A stretch of DNA of 28,974 nt from Apostichopus parvimensis (lineage: Eukaryota > Echinodermata > Holothuroidea > Aspidochirotida > Stichopodidae): NCBI GenBank assembly GCA_000934455.1, contig KN891935.1, positions 1-28,974 on the forward strand. Direction: 5' to 3'. The position numbers and the translations under genes are program-made. Numbering within the stretch: position 1 is the stretch's first letter; every line of letters begins with the position of its first letter. Below, one piece after another: positions 11,101-19,534 of the stretch. The notes under the pieces are model-generated. The model did not search any database and had not been told where the DNA came from. It saw nothing but the letters and a program-made list of their open reading frames with translations.

Positions 11101-13796
11101 TTACCTTCTTTTTTTTTTATTACTATTTTTTTTTTTCCTGCTAATTTGGGCCTAATATTACACAATGGTCTTTTCAGGTAAGAATCACAGTAGTGTGATC
11201 TGCATTTACTGTATGTTAAAAGTTGTACATTGAATGACATCAACTTAAGCACAACTGCTTGCATATGTTAGAGTACAAAGCTATGATTAATGTCATCTCT
11301 ATCTTCTTATGGAATAATATAGTTATTTTTCTCTCTCTTTTTTCATTTGCAGTATATTTGGCATATATAGCAAAACATTAGGCCCAACCATTTTTCAAAT
11401 TATTTATCATTCCAAAAAGGTGATTTTCAGATGTTTTTACAGAATGCTCCATTTTCTTTTTAGGACCAAGTGATTTTCACCTCCATATTGATCCATATTA
11501 AAAATTCAATACTATTGTTTGCTCATTATATACAACATCTCACACTTAGCACAACAACAAAACTATAAGCACTTGTGATTTACAGGTTGCCTTGCATTCT
11601 GCAAAATTTTAAATTTGTGTCTAGAACACAATAGGTTGGGACAGAGTTTCAACAGTACTGAGTTCATTGACTGTACATGTTCCATGCTATATTGATCTGA
11701 AAGTGCAATGCTTGGGTGCTTCAAACTGCATCTATAATCTACCACGCAAAACAAAAAACACAAAGTACTCTGACGTTGCTGTTAGATAATCTCAATGAAA
11801 TAGTTTGTTTAATTGTTTGTTTTTGTTCATGTTTTCTTTTTTGCCAACCAATTCACTAATTCTCACCTGCCAGTATACAAAATGTGTGGGTTGATGAAGA
11901 TTTCTTTGTTCAAATTGTATCAGGCAGGTTAAGGCTAGGGAGACCTGATGTTTTAAACTATACTGATCAAATGCCAATGTGAAATTTGTTGGAATTTGTT
12001 TAGCCCAAGTAAAACTGTTCACATACAACCATACCACAAGGTGCTATCACAGTCACAACTCACATTTCATGGTTTGGTCTTGTTGCAGCCTTAATGTCAA
12101 GATACTGATAGTAATGATTTTAAGATAAAAATACTTCTAAGTTCTTGATTCTTGAAAGGTTCCAAGAAAGGAAAGGTCCTTTAAAACCCTCCCAACTTCA
12201 GCACAAAGCAGATAACAAAAGTTGACAATACAACAGAAATAAACTAACAACACTGCACACTAATGATACACTGTACAACTCCAACTGTTACAGTTTGCAA
12301 AGGTTTGGGGACTTAGAAGTCAAATTTAAGGAATCTGTTGTTTCACCTTACTGGAACTGAGCCATAGTGCTCAGCCCTGTTAAAGTGAAAATGAATTATT
12401 ACCATGATAATATATCACATATATGGACAGACCTACTGACCATGATAATGAGTCAATCAGAACTACTTTTGACGCTAAAGCAGAGCCGTTTTTTTTTCCT
12501 TCTTCTTTTGTGGAATAACCTGTACCTCAACCAACATCACACACTGGAAAACATGTTATTATAACGGAAACGTAGTAGAAATGAAAGTTAGTCACCCCTA
12601 CAACTTTGTAGTTTTCCTCATACATATAAGCTAAAGTTCTCCTTTATAGACCTAGCGTACAATTAAAAATTAAGGTATGCAAATTAAACATATTAGGTGG
12701 TCCTTATTAAGTTTGTTCACCCCTGTATAAATGCAGCAGGAAATTTTAAATGAATGGACGTGCATCCTTTGGTGGGAAAAATTACGCAAACTAGAAGCAA
12801 GTTGTCCAAGCACACCTTTTGAGGGAAGACATACTGTAAGAAAGGGGACAGGAATAAACTGCTGACCATGAAGCAAATTTCTTCCAGTCGTCATGAATTG
12901 CTAAAGGTCTTTGTGGGGTTAAAACATATCACTGTTTCTCCATTTCCCAAACTACAAAAGGTATAACCATCTATGTAGTACCCACTATTATGTGTGACCA
13001 ATTCAGAAGTTTGATGTAATTGTTTTCAACACATAAACATGTTTGATGGCCACATATAAGCCAAAAAAGCTTGGCGGAAAAGCAGTGTAACATGGACTAC
13101 ATAGTTGCAACAAGAACTAACACTAGTAAGGGACTATAATGTTAAGTGTAGCTAGTTCGAGATTCTCCCCTTAGCCTCCTCCCTAGGATGCAGTGTCTCA
13201 TTTTTCAACCAAAGAAATATGGAATCCTACATTAGACCTAGCTTCATTGGGCTATGGTAAGCCTCTTACAATCACAAAAGTCTTGCCCTGTAATCTTCAT
13301 TCTGTACAGTAGCAACTTCCATGTTTCATCACTTTATAATAGGCCCCTAATATTTAGTAGCCTAGGCCTAGTGGTATTATACTAGGCTTAATAACTTATT
13401 AAATATTAGTTTTGGCCAAAGTTTACGTATGAGTTCTAACAATTAGTATTGCCATTCTAGTCCTGAGTTTCACTGCTGAACATTTCTAAAGACTAATTTG
13501 GCTTGAGTTTGGATCAAGGATCTCTGCAGTAATGTCAAACTAAACTGGTCTTGATTTAACTTAGGCCAATGCAATGGTAAACTGTTTATATGTTAATCGT
13601 GAACGGTACTCGGTAGCCAGCCTAACTATTAATGGGTTGGTGTGGTGGAGAATTTCGTTTATCAAAATACACACACCTTCAAGTCGTTAATGAGTACTTG
13701 AAACAAGCCACCAAGCATGCTACAATCCCTCTCAATATTCCCCTCCATGAAGCCAGGGGGTTCGTTGGTATCTTGCGACTGTTGAACTGACACCAT
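2055..13796 (-). CDS. MTSS1: MTSS1/MTSS2-like I-BAR protein, N-terminal part, 3 coding exons
   Basis: MTSS proteins (missing-in-metastasis/ABBA) carry an N-terminal IMD or I-BAR domain. It dimerises into a helical rod, binds PI(4,5)P2 membranes and Rac, and bends membrane outward at actin-rich protrusions. A WH2 actin-binding end follows in the family but is not in this window. Exons 13796-13677, 4684-4623 and 2128-2055 join in frame (256 nt, 85 codons plus one base). The product contains ERDCSMLGGLFQVLINDLK, then SVPHWEDFQAKAAKFHTQLK, then ATVVSLTAFLDSFQRLADIA. Human counterparts are EKECSALGGLFQTIISDMK, SYPVWEDFINKAGKLQSQLR and the TVVAAAAFLDAFQKVADMA helix. The rest of the IMD and everything after it lie beyond the left edge. 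An invertebrate gene would probably predate the MTSS1/MTSS2 split, so the symbol is a family label. Confidence 0.93.
2129..4622 (-). other. MTSS-like intron 2 (2494 bp)
   Basis: The intron is AT-rich with a 15-nt C run near 3120 and TA-rich words near 3400-3420. No further exon was recognised. Open frames on either strand here are short and without family similarity. Confidence 0.85.
4623..4684 (-). CDS. MTSS1: MTSS-like coding exon 2 (I-BAR helix)
   Basis: The exon has 62 nt between acceptor CCTTTGCAG and donor GTAAGT. It encodes TSVPHWEDFQAKAAKFHTQL plus two bases of the next codon. The P-x-WEDF core is diagnostic for the family. The phase fits exon 1 (0) and exon 3 (2). Confidence 0.93.
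4935..4977 (+). repeat. Hammerhead/Penelope-LTR-like stem-loop, copy A
   Basis: Stem GATCC, loop TTCTA, stem GGATC, then GAAAC. The layout corresponds to stem II plus the GAAA box of a hammerhead ribozyme, as known from Penelope-like element LTRs. The upstream CUGAUGA box is not recognisable (CCAAAGGA), so activity is unlikely. Confidence 0.4.
5251..5330. repeat. 20-bp tandem repeat, 4 copies
   Basis: Units begin at 5251, 5271, 5291 and 5311, each of the form AAACTGATAAATTAAAACTA with one to four changes. Confidence 0.9.
5717..6215. repeat. 19-bp minisatellite (CAGCACAGTAACACTGCTA)n
   Basis: About two dozen units of a 19-bp motif are present, with point changes (CTGCCACAG, CTGCTACAG) and occasional degenerate units near both ends. 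Each unit holds an imperfect dyad, ACTG ... CAGT. It lies in MTSS-like intron 1. Confidence 0.95.
6830..7130 (-). promoter_or_regulatory. CpG-rich patch in MTSS-like intron 1, possible alternative promoter/first exon
   Basis: CpG words are concentrated here (AAACGACGCC, GCCGCCCG, GACGCGGGG, ATGCGGGG) inside an AT-rich intron. The minus strand carries a 41-residue frame (6955-6830) starting MREKSTGGTETVPQSIKNGN and ending KIHG. It has no similarity I recognise. An internal promoter or 5' exon for a shorter MTSS-like transcript is one reading. An unrelated regulatory element is another. Confidence 0.3.
7742..7800. repeat. ATGCT/ATGTT microsatellite
   Basis: A 5-bp repeat, TATGC or TATGT, of about ten units with one interruption, in MTSS-like intron 1. 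Confidence 0.88.
8088..8125. repeat. 38-bp near-perfect palindrome (18-bp arms, 2-nt centre)
   Basis: ACCATGGAGGTAAAAACA (8088-8105) is followed by GA and then its exact reverse complement (8108-8125). It could form a cruciform or RNA hairpin. Confidence 0.97.
9037..9049 (+). promoter_or_regulatory. DR1 nuclear-receptor-like motif
   Basis: AGGTCAAAGGTCC is a direct repeat of AGGTCA half-sites with a 1-bp spacer (last base changed), the HNF4/RXR/COUP-TF type. It lies in MTSS-like intron 1. Single motif matches occur by chance. Confidence 0.25.
13677..13796 (-). CDS. MTSS1: MTSS-like first coding exon (start codon)
   Basis: The exon has forty codons and ends at donor GTGTGT in phase 0. The upstream in-frame sequence reaches a TAA at 13862-13860, so the coding start lies within this exon. 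The first ATG (13796) gives a 16-residue leader MVSVQQSQDTNEPPGF. The second ATG gives MEGNIERDCSMLGGLFQ, which aligns residue for residue with the human start MEAVIEKECSALGGLFQ. I take the first ATG as the outer limit. Translation from the second is equally plausible. Confidence 0.9.
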
Positions 13797-13930
13797 TGAT
13801 GCTTCTTCACATTTGGTACAATTCCCAAAACAATATCCACTAACGACGTAACGTTTTTGTTACTAGGATCGTCTGCCGAACTGGTTGAGAACTTTGGCAA
13901 AAAAGCACAACGAATCAAATGTAAGATGAA
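13797..13930 (-). other. MTSS1: MTSS-like 5' untranslated region (approximate)
   Basis: This sequence directly precedes the start exon, contains an in-frame TAA at 13862-13860 and is CpG-rich like the exon. The upstream limit is a guess, because no transcription start or 5' splice site could be fixed. Confidence 0.45.
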
Positions 13931-14880
13931 TTAGGCCTATGTAATTCCAGCACCGGCAAGCAAAATACCATTGCTTGAATACTAAAAGTAAACGAAATGT
14001 ATAAATCCCAGAAAGTCCTTTAACAAATTTTCAAGCTGTAGGCACGGTTGGATCGGTGTGTCTCTACTGTCTACGCACTGTACAGGGCATTTGGATTTTT
14101 GCGAGTTTATTTATTCTCTTTAAAAACTGCACATTGGAGCAAACGGAAGTATCTGCACATCCAGCGCTTGAAAGGTCTCAATTGCGTTCTAATACATTAC
14201 GAAATCCAAAAACAAACTTATCGCACGCAGGCTAGTTACCAAACAGTGCGTTATGTTACTGTTGCCTTTTTGTCTCGCCCATTTTAGCCGATTATCGGTT
14301 AGCTGTTAGATGAGAGCGCTGTGACTAAAATGAAAAGTGGATCGAAAAAGTTATCAATGCTTTCCATTTAAGAAGAGTCACAAAAAAACGAGGGAGTTAG
14401 TAGTATTACACTCGACTGTTCAACCACGAAATTAATAGCTTGTAATTAGTACTTTAACATTTCTCCAGCTTTTCCAATGGCCAAAACACTGGAGATCCTT
14501 TCTACTGCAGAAAGTTTGATGTGGAATACATTTTCGTAAGAATTTCTAGGAATGATTTGCCTTACTGGTTGGTTCCTTTCAAAAGATGTCAATGGTTTTA
14601 AGAATGCTTTCGATGGTTATTATAAGAATTGCAACAGGATGCAAGGTTTCTGAATTTAACTTTTATTTTGATAGGGTCATTTGTATTTTTTTTTTCTGTA
14701 AGGAGTGATTTTCAAGGAGAAATTAAATGTACATGTTAGAAAGAGAAATACTGAAACTTCCTGAGGACCACAGTAGCTGGGCGAGGGTGTAGAAGGGGCA
14801 TTCCAATATTTGTATGTTAGAAGTGGCACTGGTTTACAACCTTGTTGTGCTAGCTTTCTTTGTGGGAGAGTGGAAAGGTA

Positions 14881-15154
14881 CAATGGCATGCACAGGAGGG
14901 AGGAGGAGGGGCTCCTAAATACCCCAAATAATTGTGGTAATTGTTTGTTATAGGTGAAGTAGGTGTAAATGCAAAGTGGTGCTAAACTTTTCAATATTTG
15001 TGTAGAGCTTCAAGTTGGGGAGGGGTGTAACTGCTGCACATCCCCTGAGATCTCATCAAAGAGCATTCTGGGCCTGAAGGAATGGTCTGATTCTTCAGAC
15101 TGACAATGGCCCCTAGGGTCACCCCCCCCCCTCCCTCCTATGTGCACACCACTG
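14881..15154. mobile_element. Candidate hAT-like element (~274 bp)
   Basis: The left end CAATGGCATGCACAGGAGGG and the right end read on the minus strand CAGTGGTGTGCACATAGGAG share a CAnTGGnnTGCACA start followed by purine-rich sequence. No transposase is present, and target duplication is not evident. Confidence 0.45.
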
Positions 15155-15963
15155 GATGGAATGGGAATGATGGGGAAGAGGAGCAACTGAGATTCCTTAA
15201 AACATTGAATCAGTACAAAAAATGGCGATCATATCCGAGCCAACTTTAGCATCATGGAGATTTGGTCTTCCAAAGACTCATAAACCAACAAAAAAGACAT
15301 AATACATAAATGAGATGAAAATTCAATTCTTGTTAAATATTCTCTAGCCTTTCAAAGGCAGTCTATTTCTGAGTATCATTTTCATTTCACATATAAGTAT
15401 TCTACTTACAGGTAAAATATTCCAAAAGAAAATTTGTTATCACATAAAAAATATGTAAGCTGACGAAGAAGAGAAGTCAGTGCAGAGACTACAGTTTGTC
15501 ACGACCTGGCTAAAATGTTTTGAAAGTTTTTTTGATCAAAAATGTCTTCAACAACAAATATGTGTTATATTTACCACAGGTTGATGTTAAAGAATCATTG
15601 AAGGCAAAATATCTGATTGTTTGGTATATATACTAAAGGCTATTCAAACAACTATCACAATTTGCAGTTATAAGTCTTTAGAAATAATTCTTAGAATATC
15701 AGAGTCCATGCAATTAAAGTTGCTGGCCTACCCATCTTAGCACACGGATTATAAACAACATTGATTACAACATTGAATTTACATAGCACTCTATTACAAA
15801 ATTGTCAAAACAACCAGTGTTGCATTTCATCGGTGGCTATACTCGGCTGTTTACACTAGATATGAAAAATGGAATGGCAAATGTGGGAGAGATTGAGTAA
15901 AACAAGATGTTACAATCTGTAAAACAATGGACATTAATTAATTAGGACTAAACTGAGATATAG

Positions 15964-16430
15964 TTAAAGGGATATTCTGGTGGCTGAAGCTGACGTTGAT
16001 TTTTTGATAAGAATGCTGGAAAATTTTTGCATCTTTTGGTCAAGATAACAATATCATCATAGCACTTCGTTTCGCAAAGATATGAATTTTCAAATCTGGT
16101 TGTATTTTATGATTGCATCTGTCAACAACAGGGTGAATGATATCATCACAGCAATTCAGCTGAAAATATTTTGTTTTTTTTTACTTTATAATATTTTACT
16201 CATTTGTTTACAGAGGGAAAGCAATCTTTCTACAAACCCAATTGTACTTTGATGAAGTCGTAAATACTGAGAGCCTTTACAGCTAAACAAATATTCCAAA
16301 CGCACCGAGTTTCAAGGATAAAATCAACAAGAAGAATAACATGTCGTTTGAAGAATAACATTTGCCCAGATGACATCACAGATCCTGACTGCGATCTGTT
16401 CCAGGGTTTAGCCAATCAGAGTAGCTGCCA
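15964..16430. mobile_element. Possible TTAA-type repeat fragment
   Basis: It starts TTAAAGGGATATTCTGGTGG, resembling the ends of short interspersed DNA elements I associate with marine invertebrate genomes, and contains repeated ATATCATCA and GACATCACAG words. The matching right end was not found, so the limits are guesses. Confidence 0.25.
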
Positions 16431-17841
16431 TTCAATCAATCATCTTGAGTTATGGACAAGATATCAAACTGAGGTTTTCAGTGTAGAATATTTCTCTTTT
16501 CCACATGAGTATCACAATGTTTGCCACCTGCATATCTCTTTAGCAATACTCCTCTAAAAGAATGTACTTATGAAATGTTAATAGAACTGAGAAACGGCAA
16601 TAACATAACTGTGGGTTGAACTTTCTTCTAGATAGACATATTTTTACCAATTCAGAGTTTTATTTGCAATTTCCTCATTCAATTATCCACATTAATCACT
16701 TGTAAATATCTGTAGGAACAATTGTTCTTGCTTGTGAAGGATAAAACACAAAGGAAATGAATTGTTACATTGTTTTGTTTTAGTTTTGTTTTTTCATGGA
16801 AACATTTTCCTTCAAATGGACCCATGAAATTTGTGCATTATTGTGATAATAAGGTGATTTCCTAGTGAATTGTTAATTTATCCTTTATATTAGAAATTTT
16901 GCTGCAAAGATTTCCCCCATAGACATATTTAAACTATGAATGACTGACTACTAATTAATTTCAGGAATTTATCATATGAAAAATAGAAAGAATTTCACTC
17001 TGGAACTTTCTTTAATATTTCCATAAAGTTACAGACCTGCTTAATACAAAATATATATAATTAATTTGATTTAGATATGAAATTTTAACACAGTCTGCCT
17101 TTATGAAAAATTAGTCTTTAAATCTAAATGATAACTTAAAAATATTTCATATATGGTTAAAAAATATGGTAAGTAACAACAACAAAATTACAAAAAAGTT
17201 CAGATCATAAGAAAGAACTGTGTTTTGAAGGAGAAAGGTTCATTGCAAAATTGTATGTAGTAGAGGCATAGTGAAGTAATTATTATTAAGTAGTAGTGAA
17301 GATGACTTTACTGAAAATGTGTCTCTATGACAACATGATAAACAAGAAGACCCTCATGAAGTGTAAACAAAATATATATATGGGCAATGGAATAAATAGC
17401 AAATCCAATTTTGTGAAATGTTTGGTGTGAGTTGGCCGCCTAGGTTTGGCATCGTAATGATCTTTGTCGATGGTTGGCTACTCCTTAATATAGTTCCACT
17501 TTGAAGCTTCTGGTAAATAACTAAAAGACACGTTTACCTCACATTTAACTTAGAAAATAATAACATAGATGATGTCTCTTTGTTTTACATTGTAACAAAC
17601 AACAACACCAGAACTGTCAACAGATGGATTAATGGAATGGCTTACATCAATGTTTACAGATCAGTCCTAGATATCATATATATTGTATTATGTACAATCT
17701 TTTCATATCTTGTTATGCTGTTAATGGAAGTAACATCGATGTATGTTGATACATTAAATAGAACCATAATATTAGCAGCAAAATTTCCACCAAAAACATT
17801 TGCATACATCAAAAGAAATAGGTGTATGCCAGATGTTTAAG

Positions 17842-17847
17842 TTTATT
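17842..17847 (-). terminator. Candidate VAC14 poly(A) signal AATAAA
   Basis: This is the first canonical AATAAA met on the minus strand downstream of the VAC14 stop, about 1.5 kb away and beyond the 105-bp array. If used, the 3' untranslated region would contain the whole array. A variant signal closer to the stop cannot be excluded. Confidence 0.2.
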
Positions 17848-17949
17848 CTTCGTAAAGTATTTAGAATGAAGACTAAATGGGTTTTATATAGTCTTGTTGT
17901 CACCACAAAGATGCTGATGATCCAAAGTAGTATCAGATACCAACATCAG

Positions 17950-18895
17950 CACTGATCAAGTAGCTACTGACACACTGGACTATAACTAATTATGCAACAG
18001 ACTGTACTAATGTCACAGAGATACCTTTAGCATGGAGGTGACTGGCAGATTCCTTACTGACCAGTTAGCTACTGACACACTGGACTATAACTAATTATGC
18101 AACAGACTGTACTATTGTCACAGAGATACCTTTAGCATGGAGGTGACTGGCAGTTTCCTTACTGACCAAGGAGCTACTGACACACTGGAATATAACTAAT
18201 TAAGCAACAGACTGTACTAATGTCACAGAGATACCTTTAGCATGGAAGTGACAGACAGATTCCTTACTGACCAAGGAGCTACTGACACACTGGACTATAA
18301 CTAATTATGCAACAGACTGTACTATTGTCACAGAGATACCTTTAGCATGGAGGTGACCGGCAGTTTCCTTACTGACCAAGGAGCTACTGACACACTGGAC
18401 TATAACTAATTAAGCAACAGACTGTACTAATGTCACAGAGATACCTTTAGCAAGGAAGTGACCGACAGATTCCATACTGACCAAGTAGCTAATGACACAC
18501 TGGACTAACACTAATTAAGCAACAGACTGTACTAATGTCACAGTGATATCTTTAGCATGGAAGTGACCGGCAGATTCCTTACTGACCAGTTAGCTACTGA
18601 ACACTGGACTATAACTAATTAAGCAACAGACTGTACTAATGTCACAGAGATACCTTTAGCATGGAAGTGACCGATTCCTTACTGACCAGTTAGCTACTGA
18701 ACACTGGACTATAACTAATTAAGCAACAGACTGTACTAATGTCACAGAGATACCTTTAGCATGGAAGTGACCGACAGATTCCTTACTGACCAAGTAGCTA
18801 CTGGCACACTGGACTATAACTAATTAAGCAACAGACTGTACTAATGTCACAGAGATACCTTTAGCATGGAGGTGACCGGCAGATGTCTTACTTGT
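17950..18895. repeat. 105-bp tandem array, about 9 copies
   Basis: The word GCTACTGACACACTGG or a close variant recurs at 17963, 18068, 18173, 18278, 18383, 18488, 18593, 18693 and 18797. Spacing is 105 bp six times, then 100 and 104 where short deletions occurred. Copies are near-identical, with a few substitutions that form sub-patterns (ATTATG/ATTAAG, GACTGG/GACCGG). Stop codons in the frames argue against coding. The array lies 0.5 kb past the VAC14 stop codon. Confidence 0.97.
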
Positions 18896-19371
18896 TAAAG
18901 AAACACAATTTTCTTTGGTGCTGTAGCAAGTTTGAATCGATGGGCTAACCCTAACCCAGTGAAACTTGATACAAGTATAGCTTTCTGGGGGAACTGCTAC
19001 TCATCAGGTTGCTTAGCATTGTAAATACATTACACTAACCACTGCTAGTTAGTTCCAGCTCCATTCTGTGTTGAATTGATTACACTAAGGCAAAAGGCAT
19101 TCCGCCCAATTACACCTGAAAGAGTTTCGGGATCGTAGGAATGATCTCTTACATGATTACATGATGACTCCAGAGAACATACATCATATAATTCTAAGGT
19201 GATGGTGCAAAAGTTGAAAAAAAAGTGTTAATTGTAATATTTAACTTTGGCAAGTGTTGACATTTCTTCAGTGGCATTGTGATGGAATCATCCTTGTAGC
19301 TCCCATGGCAATGAGAAAAACTACATTTGGATTTTACCCTGGTCAGAAGAAAGCGTTATTTGATTGGACTG

Positions 19372-19534
19372 TCAGGACTTGATTCCAAGCTGTTTCTTCC
19401 TTTCATGCATTGCTCGCTGTCTTATTCGTTTCACCTTCAAATGTTTCACCTGGATGATGTCAAAGTGGTCCGAAAGTTCTGTCCAGTTTATAGACTTAAC
19501 GTGAGGCCTCTTGTCCAATTGAGATGGCTTTTTA
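19372..19534 (-). CDS. VAC14: VAC14 last coding exon with stop codon
   Basis: This 163-nt exon follows acceptor TTTCCAG and ends at TGA (19374-19372). After a low-similarity [13 protein letters not shown] it reads [20 protein letters not shown] (human SIDYAELLQHFEKVQNKHLE). A basic tail follows, ending KKQLGIKS. The phase (AA/T) fits the previous donor. The C-terminal tail differs from the human one, as expected for a poorly conserved end. Confidence 0.93.

Larger units (their letters stand above)
4685..13676 (-). other. MTSS-like intron 1 (8992 bp)
   Basis: This is the long first intron typical of regulated genes. Contents listed separately are a hammerhead-like stem-loop (4.95 kb), a 20-bp four-copy repeat (5.25 kb), a 19-bp minisatellite (5.7-6.2 kb), a CpG-rich patch with a small open frame (6.8-7.1 kb), a TATGC microsatellite (7.75 kb), a 38-bp palindrome (8.09 kb) and an unassigned conserved-looking segment (8.9-9.2 kb). 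From 9.3 to 13.6 kb I see only AT-rich sequence without recognisable genes. Confidence 0.85.
13590..14440 (-). promoter_or_regulatory. CpG-rich promoter region of the MTSS-like gene
   Basis: CpG dinucleotides are clearly denser here than in the flanking AT-rich DNA (words such as AACGACGTAACG, GGATCGTCTGCCGA, TCGCACGCAGG, GCCGATTATCGG). The stretch covers the first coding exon and about 600 bp upstream. That is what an unmethylated promoter of a broadly expressed gene would leave. No clear TATA box or initiator was identified. A non-coding first exon could be hidden here. Confidence 0.5.
13931..19371. other. Intergenic region and VAC14 3' flank
   Basis: This is the space between the MTSS-like 5' end and the VAC14 stop codon. 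It holds the CpG-rich promoter side, a hAT-like element (14881-15154), a TTAA-type repeat fragment (from 15964) and the 105-bp array (17950-18895). No third gene was recognised on either strand. The 15.2-15.9 kb and 16.6-17.5 kb parts are plain AT-rich DNA. Confidence 0.7.

Noticed and set aside
13150-13172. B-box-like GTTCGAGATTC as a possible tRNA
   Set aside because: No A box at the right distance and no cloverleaf pairing.
14048-14287. Plus-strand 79-codon frame in CpG-rich DNA
   Set aside because: No similarity. The CpG content is better explained by the MTSS promoter region.
17580-17840. Plus-strand 86-codon frame with hydrophobic stretch
   Set aside because: AT-rich DNA yields such I/Y/L-rich frames by chance. 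No similarity or gene context seen.
18947-18959. CTAACCCTAACCC as interstitial telomere repeat
   Set aside because: Only two units, within chance expectation.
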